Numbered from the stretch's first letter, positions 26,186 through 34,976 are shown. The stretch: 64,000 nt of DNA from Gemmatimonadaceae bacterium (GCA_020851455.1 JADZCT010000018.1:1-64000); one strand, 5' to 3'. A program made the numbers and translations. The notes: generated from the letters alone by a model not told the origin.

Positions 26186-26404
26186 ATGATCCAGCCAGCC
26201 AGCGGGACCCCACATGCCGCACCGCGTTCGCTCGTCGCGAGCGCTGCTGCGTTCGTACGGCGGATCATCGGCGTGCCCGACTATGCGATCTACAGGTCGC
26301 ACATGGAATCGTGCCATCCGGGCGAGCCCGTGATGACCGAACGCGAGTTCGCCAACGAACGGCTCGCGGCCAGGTACTCGCGCCCCGGCCAGCGCTGCTG
26401 CTGA
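26186..26404 (+). CDS. YbdD/YjiX family small protein (DUF466)
   Basis: A 72-residue protein with the family pattern: IIGVPDYAIYRSHMESCHPG then EPVMTEREFANERLAARYSR, ending in the characteristic Cys-Cys. Such proteins are normally encoded directly after cstA and are thought to be linked to its function, though the mechanism is not known. Here the gene starts 37 bp after the S9 peptidase instead. GGAGAG at about 26172-26177 is a possible ribosome site. It converges with the MFS gene. Confidence 0.88.
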   Translation: MIQPASGTPHAAPRSLVASAAAFVRRIIGVPDYAIYRSHMESCHPGEPVMTEREFANERLAARYSRPGQRCC

Positions 26405-26425
26405 ACTATCCGAACGCGCGGGCCG

Positions 26426-27724
26426 CTACATGGCCGCACCCTTCAGCGTCCGACGCGGAACGACGATCCAGAGCCCTGTCGCGGCGACTGCCGCGAGGGC
26501 GGCGCCCATCGTGAACGCCGGCGCCGGCCCGAACCTGTCCCACACGAGGCCGAACACCACCGACGCGGGCAACGCAGCGACGCCAACCGCGAAGTTGAAC
26601 CATCCAAACGCGGTGCCCCGGCGTCGCGCGGGAACGAGGTCGGCCACGAGCGCCTTCTCTGTGCCTTCGGTCAGGCCGAAAAAGAGGCCGTATGCCAGGA
26701 ACGCAACCCATACCTGCCACGGTCCGCCCGCAACCGCGAACGCAAGGTACACGGCTGCGTAGAGCGCCCAGCCCGCGATGATCACAGGACGGCGGCCTAC
26801 CAGGTCCGAGAGCGCGCCGCCCGGAGTGGACGACGCCGCGCGCACGAGGTTGTGCGCCGCGTAAAGGATCGGGATCTGCGCCACCGGCACTCCGAGCTGC
26901 TGCGCGCGAAGAAGAAGGAATGCGTCGGTCGAGGCCCCGAGCGTGAAGATGAAGACCACGGCGATGTAGCGCCAGAACGCGGACGGAAGCGCAACCGGAT
27001 CGGCCGCCGGGGCAGCCGCGTGACGCTCGGCCGGGCGATGACCCGCTGCTGACCCGGTCGGATCTTCCTCAGCCGCGCCGCGCGCGCTCTCGCCGGGACA
27101 CTCCGCACCTGCACCGCGCGCGCTCTCGCCGGGACACTCCGCACCTGCACCGCGCGTCCGCTCGCGGACGAACCAGAGCAGCACGATCACCGACAGCGCA
27201 CCCGGAACCGCGCTTGCCGCGAACACGGTGCGCATCCCCGTGTGCAGCACGTCGTACAGCAGCCACGCCACCAGCGGCCCCGCGACGGCGCCGAGGTTGT
27301 CGAGCGCGCGGTGAAACCCAAAGGCCCTGCCTCGCTGCGACGGACGGCTAGAGTCGGCAAGGAGGGCGTCGCGCGGTGAAGTGCGAATGCCCTTGCCTAC
27401 CCGGTCGGAGGTTCGCACCGCGAGCACGTGCCACGATGCCGTTGCCAGCGCGAGCAGCGGACGCGCAACCGCCGACACCACATACCCCGCCGCCACCAGC
27501 GGCTTCCGGTGCCGCACGCGGTCGGTCCACCATCCGCTCGCAAGCTTGAGCATCGCACTCGTGGTGTCAGCCATCCCCTCGATCACGCCCACGAACGTCC
27601 CCGACGCCCCGAGCACGCCCGTGAGGAATAGCGGGAGCAGCGGGTAGATCATCTCCGTGCCGATGTCGGTCAGCAGGCTGACGAACCCCAGCGCCTTCAC
27701 GTTGCGTGAGAGCCGCTCGGTCAT
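26426..27724 (-). CDS. Major facilitator superfamily transporter
   Basis: The 432-residue protein has 12 predicted membrane segments and an MFS motif-A-like loop (GWWTDRVRHRKPLVAAGYVV). The region around DRVGKGIRTSPRDALLAD resembles the subfamily annotated as putative drug or multi-drug transporters in environmental bacteria. The central cytoplasmic loop carries an in-frame 36-bp tandem duplication (repeated ECPGESARGAGA). It is the last gene of the sugar operon and overlaps the kinase gene by ATGA, so it may export or import a sugar or sugar derivative. The substrate is unknown. Confidence 0.85.
   Translation of the reverse strand: MTERLSRNVKALGFVSLLTDIGTEMIYPLLPLFLTGVLGASGTFVGVIEGMADTTSAMLKLASGWWTDRVRHRKPLVAAGYVVSAVARPLLALATASWHVLAVRTSDRVGKGIRTSPRDALLADSSRPSQRGRAFGFHRALDNLGAVAGPLVAWLLYDVLHTGMRTVFAASAVPGALSVIVLLWFVRERTRGAGAECPGESARGAGAECPGESARGAAEEDPTGSAAGHRPAERHAAAPAADPVALPSAFWRYIAVVFIFTLGASTDAFLLLRAQQLGVPVAQIPILYAAHNLVRAASSTPGGALSDLVGRRPVIIAGWALYAAVYLAFAVAGGPWQVWVAFLAYGLFFGLTEGTEKALVADLVPARRRGTAFGWFNFAVGVAALPASVVFGLVWDRFGPAPAFTMGAALAAVAATGLWIVVPRRTLKGAAM
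27084..27150. repeat. In-frame 36-bp tandem repeat in the MFS loop
   Basis: A 31-nt core beginning GCGCTCTCGCCGGGAC is repeated exactly at 27084-27114 and 27120-27150, period 36 bp. It adds 12 residues per copy in the central loop of the transporter and keeps the frame. Confidence 0.85.
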
Positions 27725-28950
27725 CCGGGCGCCTCGTGCATCGCAGCGCCAGGTGTCGTCTGCATGAAGCGTGAGCGCGCGGCGCGTGCGGGAAAGGCAG
27801 CCGCGTACGACTCATGCCAGCGCGCGAGGAAGTCGCCGGCGTCGCCGCACTGCACCATCGCCCACACCGCGCCGCCGAACCCCGCGCCGAACGCCGAGGC
27901 GGCGTCGGCGCCAAGCTCGCGGGCTGACCTTGCGAGATGGATGGTTTCCGGAACCTGGTTCTCGAGCGCATGCTCGGCGAGCGCCTGCGAGCGGTCAACC
28001 AGCGTGCCTACGCAGGCAAGGTCGCCGGCGCGGAGGGCGCCCTCGATTCCCGGCACGATCAGGTAGCACTCCTCGCGGAACTGCGCCAGCCGACGCGCGA
28101 GGTACGCAGCCGGAACTGGTGCGCCCTCCGCGCCGGCGGCGATGCGCCCGAGGCGGTCGTGCGCATCCGCGGAGCTTGCCAGCGCGGCGGCAAGCGTCGG
28201 GTCGGACCTCGCTGTTGCGGCGTTCCACGCGCCCACCAGCCAGCGCACTGCGTCGGAGGCGCGGTTGTACGCATGGCGCGCGTTGCCCGTCTTCGTTGCG
28301 CGCACAGCGCTCACCGCGATCGCGAGCACGCGGTCGGCGGGCCAGGGCGCCCACCCTTCCTCGCGCGCGGGAATATACGAGAACCGCCCCACCATCCCCT
28401 CGCGGGCGCAGGCGATCGCGACATGGTCCTGGGCACCGCCGCGCACGCCCACACCGCCGTCGGCGAGGAACGGTCCGTGAGCGGACCCCGTCTCGACGGC
28501 CGCCGCATACTCTGCGAACGAGAGCGGCGTCCCCGCGTACTCGATGAATCGGGGGTCATCGGCAACGCCGGTGGCGTCAACGACGGAGCGCAGCAGCGCC
28601 ATCGTGAGGGCCGTGGAACTGGAGAGGCCCGACGCCGGCGGAATCCCGCTCGTCAGGCGAACCTCGACGCCCCGCTGTACGGCCTCCCCAAAGTCGCGCG
28701 CTACCCTCCTGGCCACCGCGGCGACGTACGTACTCCAGCGGATCCGGCTCGGCGCGGCGTCGGGCGAGAGCGGAACGCTCACCACGTCGGGAGACCCGCG
28801 CTGACGAACGCGAAGCACGCGTGCGTCAATGGGTTTGGCCGCCGCGCGCATCGCGAAGCGCACCGCACAGGTGAGCGACCTGCCGCCGCCGTAGTCCACG
28901 TGCTTGCCGGCGAGCTCCACGCGCCCGGGCACCACGTACTTCCTGATCAT
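27721..28950 (-). CDS. GHMP-family sugar kinase, galactokinase-like
   Basis: A 409-residue GHMP kinase. The N-terminal sugar-binding signature reads PGRVELAGKHVDYGGG, the ATP loop is PPASGLSSSTALTMALL, and the C-terminal motif is FGAGFGGAVWAMV. Galactokinases normally have GEHTDY or GDHxDY; here Lys replaces the acidic residue before His, suggesting a different sugar. It would phosphorylate an imported sugar at C1. It overlaps the nucleotidyltransferase gene upstream and the MFS gene downstream by ATGA on both sides, so all three are translationally coupled. GalNAc, galactose or a related sugar is the likely substrate. Confidence 0.8.
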   Translation of the reverse strand: MIRKYVVPGRVELAGKHVDYGGGRSLTCAVRFAMRAAAKPIDARVLRVRQRGSPDVVSVPLSPDAAPSRIRWSTYVAAVARRVARDFGEAVQRGVEVRLTSGIPPASGLSSSTALTMALLRSVVDATGVADDPRFIEYAGTPLSFAEYAAAVETGSAHGPFLADGGVGVRGGAQDHVAIACAREGMVGRFSYIPAREEGWAPWPADRVLAIAVSAVRATKTGNARHAYNRASDAVRWLVGAWNAATARSDPTLAAALASSADAHDRLGRIAAGAEGAPVPAAYLARRLAQFREECYLIVPGIEGALRAGDLACVGTLVDRSQALAEHALENQVPETIHLARSARELGADAASAFGAGFGGAVWAMVQCGDAGDFLARWHESYAAAFPARAARSRFMQTTPGAAMHEAPG

Positions 28951-29792
28951 GGACGCACCTCGACGCCCGCAAGTTGCCGAGCCACCCGGCTGACGTCCGC
29001 CCGGCATGACAGGTCGAGCACTGCTTCGCGCGCGCGGACGACGCGAAACGCGATGCCAAGGTCGTGCATCGCGATCGTCACGGCGTCCTGTAGCTCCAGT
29101 TCGCCCCGGGGTGACGGCGTCACGCGTTCGCAGGCATCGAAAATCGCGGGCGTGAACGACCATAGGTTCATCGAGACCCACCGCTCGCCCGCTCGCGCCA
29201 GTGGATCGTCGGGCGCCGGCTTTTCCCGAATGGCGCCCAGCAGGCCGCCGTCCGTGAGATCCACGAGCGCATAGCGCAGGACACGCTCCTCGTCGATCCC
29301 CGATTCGCGCACCAGCGCGCCGGCCTCGTACGCGACGAGTCCGCAGCCGCCAATGCCGGCCGCCGCGCGCAGGGCGGCCGGGGAGTAGTAGTTGTCGGCG
29401 TTGACCGCGAGGAACGGGGCGTCGCGAACTGCGTTGCGCGCGGTGAGTAGGGCATCGGCCGTGCCGCGAGGCTTCTCCTGCACCGCGAACCGCAGCGCCA
29501 CGCGTTCCGGCGGGGTACGCGCATAATGGCTGCCGATCGCGGCATGACCGGGCGGCACTACGACCACCGTTTCCCGGATCCCCGCGTCCGCGAGTGCGGA
29601 GATGATGTAGTCAAGGAACGGACGACCGGCGTTGCCAACCGCGCCCTCTACCGGCATCATCGCCTTCACGCCAGCCGCGGCCGCGCTCCGCTGCGCTTCG
29701 GAAAGGCCGGAAAGGTCGGTGCCGTCGTCACGGCGCATCCGCGTGCCCTGCCCGCCGGCGAGGATCACGGCCTGCGTCGTCGGAGGACTCAT
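28947..29792 (-). CDS. Sugar-1-phosphate nucleotidyltransferase
   Basis: A 281-residue nucleotidyltransferase with the start AVILAGGQGTRMRRDDG, a mid-protein EKPRGTADALLTA and AVNADNYYSP, and REKPAPDDP. These match the NTP-transferase fold that joins a sugar 1-phosphate to an NTP. The signature loop after GTRMR is unusually long before VKAMMPVEG. It overlaps the galactokinase-like kinase by 4 bp, so kinase and transferase probably act in sequence to make an NDP-sugar. The sugar and nucleotide are not determined by sequence alone. Confidence 0.8.
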   Translation of the reverse strand: MSPPTTQAVILAGGQGTRMRRDDGTDLSGLSEAQRSAAAAGVKAMMPVEGAVGNAGRPFLDYIISALADAGIRETVVVVPPGHAAIGSHYARTPPERVALRFAVQEKPRGTADALLTARNAVRDAPFLAVNADNYYSPAALRAAAGIGGCGLVAYEAGALVRESGIDEERVLRYALVDLTDGGLLGAIREKPAPDDPLARAGERWVSMNLWSFTPAIFDACERVTPSPRGELELQDAVTIAMHDLGIAFRVVRAREAVLDLSCRADVSRVARQLAGVEVRP

Positions 29793-29809
29793 GCCGGCGG
29801 AACCTCCAC

Positions 29810-31582
29810 TCAGTCCGACGCGGCGCCGGTCCAGTAGCCGCGCAACACACGCCACATCCCGACGCCGCTCACGACGAACACCACGGCCCACGCGTAGAAC
29901 TGCGCCATTCGTTCATACAGCAGGCTGCCCGCACCAAAGAGCGCCGAGTAGACGAAGAGGCAGCCGAGCACCCAGCCCATGAGCGCCTGCGCGGGCGAGT
30001 CGGGGGAACCCGGGGCTCCCGCCGCGGCGCGGATTGGCGCCCAGCCGGGGCCGGCGGGCTTGACGAGAGAATAGAACTTCACAAGGGTGTCGCGGTCGTT
30101 CCGCGGCCCGAACATCGTAACGCCAACCCAGACGACCGTCGTCGTGGCGACGTTCACGAGCAGCGAGACGTCCTCCGGGACATGCGTGCCGTTCTTGCGC
30201 GCGATGAAGAAGGCAAGCGCGACCACGAACGATGCTGTCATCGCCGCGATCTCGCTCCACGCGCTCACGCGCCACCAGAACCAGCGGAGCAGGTAGAGCA
30301 GCCCGGTGCCCGCGCCGATCGAGAGGATGAGGTCGAACGCCTCCTTCGCGGTGCCGAGTGCGTATGTCATCAGTGCCGCGACCACCATGAGGCCTGCAGT
30401 CGTGAGCCGGCCGGCAAGCACGTAGTGCTCCTCCGCGCGGCCCGGCCGCAGGAAGCGGCGGTAGAGGTCGTGCACGAGGTACGACGTTCCCCAGTTGAGG
30501 TGCGTCTCGATCGTCGAACGATACGCCGCGAGCACACCCGCCACCACGAAGCCCAGCGCGCCCGCCGGGAGGAACTTCATCATGGCTGGGTACGCCATGT
30601 CGTGGCCAATGAGCGACCGGTCCACGTACGGAAACGCCGCGCCGATGTCGGAGAGCTGTGGATAGATGATGGTGCTCGCAAGCGCGACGATGATCCACGG
30701 CCACGGGCGCAGCGCGTAATGCATCACGTTGAAGAGCAGCGTGCCGGTCACCGCGTCGCGTTCCGATCGCGACGCGAGCATCCGCTGCGCGATGTAGCTC
30801 CCGCCGCCGGGCTCCGCGCCGGGGTACCAGACGCTCCACCACTGCACGGTGATCGGTATGACGAACGCCGCGGCCGCCGTAGACCAGTTGCCGAAGTCTG
30901 GGAGCAGGTTGAGCGACTTGGGGTCAACCTTCGCGAAGAGCCCCGCCAGCCCGCCGACCTCCGGTTGGCGCACCGCGTAGTATGCCACGAAGAACGTGCC
31001 GCTCATGGTAATCACGAACTGCAGCGAGTCGGTGACGAGCACGCCCCACAGCCCCGATACCGAGGCAAAGAAGATGGTCATGACCGCGCATACGACGAGC
31101 GTGCGCTCCATGGGCCAGCCAAGCACGATGTTGCCGATCTTGGCGGCGGCGAGGTTCACCGTCGCCATGATCACGCAGTTGAAGAAGAGGCCGAGGTAAA
31201 CGGCACGGAACCCGCGCAGGAAGGTGGCGGCCTTGCCGGAGTAGCGGATCTCGTAGAACTCGAGGTCGGTCAGCACGCGCGACCGCCGCCAGAGCCGCGC
31301 GTAAAAGAACACAGTCATCATGCCGGTGAGCAGAAACGCCCACCATACCCAGTTGCCCGCGACGCCCTGCTCGCGGACGATGTTCGTGACGAGGTTCGGC
31401 GTGTCGGTGCTGAAGGTTGTGGCGACCATCGAGATTCCGATTAGCCACCAGGGCGCGGCGCGACCGGAGGTGAAGAACTCCGCGGTGCTCGACCCCGCCC
31501 GCCGCCAGAAGAATATCGCCGGCAGGAACGAGATCGCGATGCTGGCGAGAATGATGCCCCAGTCCAGCGTTGTGAACGTCAT
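29810..31582 (-). CDS. Sodium:solute symporter (SSS) family transporter
   Basis: The 590-residue protein has 13-14 predicted membrane segments and SSS features: FTSGRAAPWWLIGISMVATT near the N-terminus, SGLWGVLVTDSLQFVITM, and a large GALGFVVAGVLAAYRSTIET region. Members use the sodium gradient to import sugars, sialic acids or amino acids. ATG 31582 lies 34 bp after the GH109 gene's stop and the gene ends 17 bp before the nucleotidyltransferase, so it is in the same operon. Import of the sugar freed by the GH109 enzyme is the natural reading. Confidence 0.88.
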   Translation of the reverse strand: MTFTTLDWGIILASIAISFLPAIFFWRRAGSSTAEFFTSGRAAPWWLIGISMVATTFSTDTPNLVTNIVREQGVAGNWVWWAFLLTGMMTVFFYARLWRRSRVLTDLEFYEIRYSGKAATFLRGFRAVYLGLFFNCVIMATVNLAAAKIGNIVLGWPMERTLVVCAVMTIFFASVSGLWGVLVTDSLQFVITMSGTFFVAYYAVRQPEVGGLAGLFAKVDPKSLNLLPDFGNWSTAAAAFVIPITVQWWSVWYPGAEPGGGSYIAQRMLASRSERDAVTGTLLFNVMHYALRPWPWIIVALASTIIYPQLSDIGAAFPYVDRSLIGHDMAYPAMMKFLPAGALGFVVAGVLAAYRSTIETHLNWGTSYLVHDLYRRFLRPGRAEEHYVLAGRLTTAGLMVVAALMTYALGTAKEAFDLILSIGAGTGLLYLLRWFWWRVSAWSEIAAMTASFVVALAFFIARKNGTHVPEDVSLLVNVATTTVVWVGVTMFGPRNDRDTLVKFYSLVKPAGPGWAPIRAAAGAPGSPDSPAQALMGWVLGCLFVYSALFGAGSLLYERMAQFYAWAVVFVVSGVGMWRVLRGYWTGAASD

Positions 31583-31616
31583 TTGCGGCGCAATGTGCGG
31601 GTGGGGAGGTCGGCGG

Positions 31617-32999
31617 TCAGCCAGTCGCGCGCGCCGAGACGAACGCGCCACGCGAGAAGTCCGGGAACTTCATCGGCGCCGAGCCACGCGCGAGCGACAT
31701 CTCCGAGAGCGGGAACGGCGCGCTCCAGGTGGCGGCGTCGTACACGTCATAATCGGGCGGGAGCCCCTCGCGCATCGTCTGCACGAGTCGGTACGCCATG
31801 ATGAAATCCATGCCGCCATGGCCGCCCTTCTTCTTGGCAAGCTCGCCCACCTGGGCCCAGAGCGGGTGCGTGAACTTCGCCTTCCACTCGTCCACGGGCT
31901 TCCACGACTCACCGCCCGGCTGCCCTTCCACGTAGATGCGCGGCGGATAGTCCTCGAACGCACCTTTGGTGCCCTGCACGCGGTTGTGCCGCGTGTACGG
32001 CCGCGGGTTCGAGACGTCGTGCTGGAGCATGACCGTCTTGCCGCTCACGGTCTTGAGAATGGACGTATTGTGGTCGCCCGTTACGTACCGCTCCTGCCAC
32101 TTCGGGCTCGACTTGTCCTTCACGGTGGCCTCGCGATACGCCTCGAGGCCAAGATGCGGGCCGGCGACGGAGACGATGTAGTCGTAACGGTCGCCGGCGT
32201 TCACGTCGAGGTACCACGACACCGGGCCCAGTCCGTGCGTCGGGTAGAGGTTCGCGTTCACCCGCGTGTGCCAGGCGCGGCGCCAGAGCCCTTCGTCACG
32301 ATCCTCGAAAAGGATCGATCGGAGGTCGTGGAGGTACGCCGCCTCGGCGTGGAAGACCTCCCCGAAGACGCCCTCGTGGACCATGCGGTTCACCAGCATC
32401 TCCGTCTCGCCGTAGTTACAGTTCTCCATGTGCAGGCAGTGGCGCCGCGCGGCCTCGCTGGCGTCAACGAGCGCCCAGAGGTCCTTGAGCGTGGTGCCGA
32501 TGGGACACTCCGAACCGCAGTGCTTGCCGTTCCTGAGCGCGGCAAGCATCACCGGCACGTGCCACTCCCACGGCGTGGCGGTGTACACGAAGTCCACGTC
32601 GTCGCGCGCGACAAGCTGCTCGAAACCGCGGTCGCCCGCCACGATCACCGCCGGTTCCGGCTGGCCCGCCGCCGAACACATCTTCACGGCACGGGCCGCT
32701 TTGTCGGCGACGACGTCGCAGACGACTGTGACCCGCGCGCCGTCTATCGCCAGCAGTTCCGAGAGAACGGAGCGGCCGCGGAGCCCGGTCCCTACAATGC
32801 CGAACCGCACGGCGTCGCGCCGCTCGAACGGCACGTTCTTCATCGTTGCGCGGCTGGCTGGCGCAGGCGGCACACGGTCCGGCTGCGCGAGCGCGGTCGC
32901 GTCCTCCGCGATTGCAGGCGTGAACGCGCCGCCCACGGCCGCGGCCGCCCCGGCGAGCGCTGCGCCCTTGAGAAGATCCCTCCGCGTCAGGTCCGCCAT
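31617..32999 (-). CDS. Tat-exported GH109-type alpha-N-acetylgalactosaminidase (Gfo/Idh/MocA fold)
   Basis: The 460-residue protein has a twin-arginine signal (LTRRDLLKGAALAGAAAA). A Rossmann NAD motif follows (FGIVGTGLRGRSVL). Then come features shared with GH109 enzymes: TATPWEWHVPVM, NLYPTHGLGPVSW, MLQHDVSNPRPYTRHNRVQG, KKGGHGGMDFIM and DVYDAATWSAPFPLSEMSLA. GH109 glycosidases use NAD+ transiently to cleave terminal alpha-GalNAc. Tat export fits a protein that folds with bound NAD in the cytoplasm. GGGGAGG precedes the ATG. The neighbouring symporter, kinase and nucleotidyltransferase genes fit use of the released sugar. A plain oxidoreductase of the same fold is the alternative. Confidence 0.8.
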   Translation of the reverse strand: MADLTRRDLLKGAALAGAAAAVGGAFTPAIAEDATALAQPDRVPPAPASRATMKNVPFERRDAVRFGIVGTGLRGRSVLSELLAIDGARVTVVCDVVADKAARAVKMCSAAGQPEPAVIVAGDRGFEQLVARDDVDFVYTATPWEWHVPVMLAALRNGKHCGSECPIGTTLKDLWALVDASEAARRHCLHMENCNYGETEMLVNRMVHEGVFGEVFHAEAAYLHDLRSILFEDRDEGLWRRAWHTRVNANLYPTHGLGPVSWYLDVNAGDRYDYIVSVAGPHLGLEAYREATVKDKSSPKWQERYVTGDHNTSILKTVSGKTVMLQHDVSNPRPYTRHNRVQGTKGAFEDYPPRIYVEGQPGGESWKPVDEWKAKFTHPLWAQVGELAKKKGGHGGMDFIMAYRLVQTMREGLPPDYDVYDAATWSAPFPLSEMSLARGSAPMKFPDFSRGAFVSARATG

Positions 33000-33012
33000 C
33001 GCCCTGCCTCCC

Positions 33013-34008
33013 CTAGGCGCCGGTGCGCCCTCTGATCTGCCCGTTGTCGCCCACCGCGACAGAGCCGTGGACGCCCTCTACCACCGCGTCGTCTCCAATC
33101 ATTGACTGCTCCAGCGTGGAGCCCGCAATGACGCTCCGCGACCCGACGATCGAGTGGCGCAGCGTCGCGTTGCGCACCACAGTCCCGGCGCCAATGGATA
33201 CGTTGGGCCCGATCGTCGCTCCGCTGCACTTCACTCCGTCCTCGATGTACACCGGCTCCACGATCGTTGCGCCCTCGAGCCCCGCCGGCACACGGGCCCT
33301 GCCTTTCTCGAGCATCACGCGGTTGGTGTCGAGGAGCGTGTCGAGCTTGCCGGCGTCGTACCACCCGGCAACGTCGAGCACCTTCAGCTTCGCGCCGTGG
33401 TCAATCATGTACTGGAACGCATCGGTCAGGTAGTACTCGCCGCCGTTGGAAGGCTGCCCGAGCACGTGCCCGATTCCCTCGAACAGCAGCCGCCAGTTCC
33501 GCACGTAGTACAGCCCGATGTTCGCCCGCTTCGACACAGGCTCGCGCGGTTTCTCGACGATCTTCGTCATGTATCCCGCGGCATCGGTCACGACCACGCC
33601 AAAGCGCTGGTAGTCCTCGACCTCCTTGGTCCAGATGATCCCGTCGTCGGTGCTGCCGGGAATCACCGAGAGGTCCGCGTCGAAGATCGTGTCAACGAAG
33701 ATGATGAGCACCGGCTGGTCAACGCGCGGCCCGGCAAGCGCCACCGCGCCCGCCGTGCCGTCCTGCACGACCTGTTCTATGAACGCGGCCTTGAGGTCGC
33801 CGTATGCACTCCTCGCGTGCGCCTCAACGGCCTCCTTGAGGTGCCCGGTGATGTAGATGACCTCCTCCACGCCGCCCAGCTTCCGAACGTCATCCAGCAC
33901 GTAATCCATCACGGGCTTCCCGGCCACCTTGAGCATCGGCTTGGGCACGGTATGCGTGTGGGGGCGGAGCCGCGTGCCTTTCCCCGCGAGCGGAATTATG
34001 ACTTTCAT
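33013..34008 (-). CDS. Glucose-1-phosphate thymidylyltransferase-like nucleotidyltransferase with beta-helix tail
   Basis: A 331-residue enzyme. Residues 1-240 form the nucleotidyltransferase domain (IIPLAGKGTRLRPHTHTVPK, PMLKVAGKPVMDYVL). Residues about 245-325 form a left-handed beta helix with hexapeptide repeats (CSGATIGPNVSIGAGTVVRN). This layout is seen in RmlA/GlmU-like transferases that make dTDP- or UDP-sugars. It follows the cupin gene by 12 bp and precedes the GH109 gene by 13 bp. It is a second, clearly different transferase in the same operon; the two may act on different sugars. Confidence 0.82.
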   Translation of the reverse strand: MKVIIPLAGKGTRLRPHTHTVPKPMLKVAGKPVMDYVLDDVRKLGGVEEVIYITGHLKEAVEAHARSAYGDLKAAFIEQVVQDGTAGAVALAGPRVDQPVLIIFVDTIFDADLSVIPGSTDDGIIWTKEVEDYQRFGVVVTDAAGYMTKIVEKPREPVSKRANIGLYYVRNWRLLFEGIGHVLGQPSNGGEYYLTDAFQYMIDHGAKLKVLDVAGWYDAGKLDTLLDTNRVMLEKGRARVPAGLEGATIVEPVYIEDGVKCSGATIGPNVSIGAGTVVRNATLRHSIVGSRSVIAGSTLEQSMIGDDAVVEGVHGSVAVGDNGQIRGRTGA

Positions 34009-34020
34009 CTCGAAGGTGCG

Positions 34021-34386
34021 TTACGGAGCGTTTGTGCCTTCGCGGCCGTAGCGGTCGGAGAGCCGCACTACGTCGTCCAGGTGGGGCGTGCTGGCCTCGA
34101 GCACGTCACAATCCGTCAGCGCCTCCATCTGGTGCACATGCCCCGGCCGGTTCCGGTAACTCTCGCCAGCCACGAGCCGCACCTCGTGCAGCGGCGCGCC
34201 GTCCTCTTCGGCAACACGGTAGATCATCTCCCCCGAAAGGAGGTGGATGGTTTCGTCCTTCATCCGGTGGTACTGCAGCGAAAGCGAATGACCCGCCTCG
34301 ATGTGGAGTACCTTGCCGACGTACATGTCGGTATTCGCCCAGATGAGTTCGTGGCCCCATGGCTTGGGCACGTACTTCACGTCCAC
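34021..34386 (-). CDS. Cupin, mannose-6-phosphate isomerase-like
   Basis: A 121-residue single-domain cupin. It starts VDVKYVPKPWGHELIWANTD and has the cupin strands QYHRMKDETIHLLSGEM and NRPGHVHQMEA with metal-binding His and Glu residues. The KPWGHE motif is that of the cupin half of phosphomannose-isomerase-type proteins. GTG 34386 is chosen; it lies 8 bp after the ferredoxin stop and no ATG is available upstream of the domain, while TTG 34398 is an alternative that overlaps the stop. It probably isomerises or binds a sugar phosphate for the transferases that follow. Confidence 0.7.
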   Translation of the reverse strand: MDVKYVPKPWGHELIWANTDMYVGKVLHIEAGHSLSLQYHRMKDETIHLLSGEMIYRVAEEDGAPLHEVRLVAGESYRNRPGHVHQMEALTDCDVLEASTPHLDDVVRLSDRYGREGTNAP

Positions 34387-34394
34387 TGGTCCGC

Positions 34395-34970
34395 TCAAGA
34401 GAGGATCCCGGCTGGAGTCGCTGTAATACTCTTCGGTGTCGTCACGCACGCAATGATGCACATCCCGCACCCTGTGCACGCGGCGCCAAGCGACGGCTGG
34501 CCGAGTTCGTTCAGGGAAATGGCGTCCACGCCGGCCGGGCACACCTGCGCGCACACCCCGCACGCCTGGCCATTGTACGCGATACACGTGCCGGCGTCGA
34601 TCTCGACGCGCGCCATCCTCACGTTGCGCCAGCCGTCCGCAGGAACCGCGAGGGCGTCCGTAGGGCAATGCGCCGCGCACGGCATGTCGAGGCACATCAG
34701 GCAGGCGGCAACGTCAGGGTGAAGGGCTGGCGTCCCGGCCGCCAGCCCTGCCTCAGGACCAAGCGGCGAAATGGCGCGCCCCGGGCACCTCACCGTACAC
34801 TCGCCGCATCGCGTGCACGCGCCGAGGAACCCGGGCTCCGGCAGCGCGCCGGGCGGCCGCACGTACTGCCCGGGCAGCACCCTCTTCTCGACGGCCTCCA
34901 TGGCCTTGCCCAGCACCTTTCGGAAGCCCTGCGAAAAGAACGCCCGTCGGCCAACCGGCGTGTCTGCCAT
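34395..34970 (-). CDS. Four-cluster 4Fe-4S ferredoxin-type protein (NapF/MauM-like)
   Basis: A 191-residue iron-sulfur protein with four Cys-rich motifs: CTRCGECTVRCP, CLMCLDMPCAAHCP, CGVCAQVCP and CTGCGMCIIACVTTPK. Such proteins carry electrons or help mature periplasmic oxidoreductases. A short N-terminal stretch (RRAFFSQGFRKVLG) looks like a Tat-type remnant without a hydrophobic core, so the protein is probably cytoplasmic. ATG 34970 lies 6 nt after TAGCTT, while ATG 34973 is only 3 nt away. It heads the sugar operon, an odd place for a ferredoxin; its partner is not evident. Confidence 0.78.
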   Translation of the reverse strand: MADTPVGRRAFFSQGFRKVLGKAMEAVEKRVLPGQYVRPPGALPEPGFLGACTRCGECTVRCPGRAISPLGPEAGLAAGTPALHPDVAACLMCLDMPCAAHCPTDALAVPADGWRNVRMARVEIDAGTCIAYNGQACGVCAQVCPAGVDAISLNELGQPSLGAACTGCGMCIIACVTTPKSITATPAGILS

Positions 34971-34976
34971 CATGGA

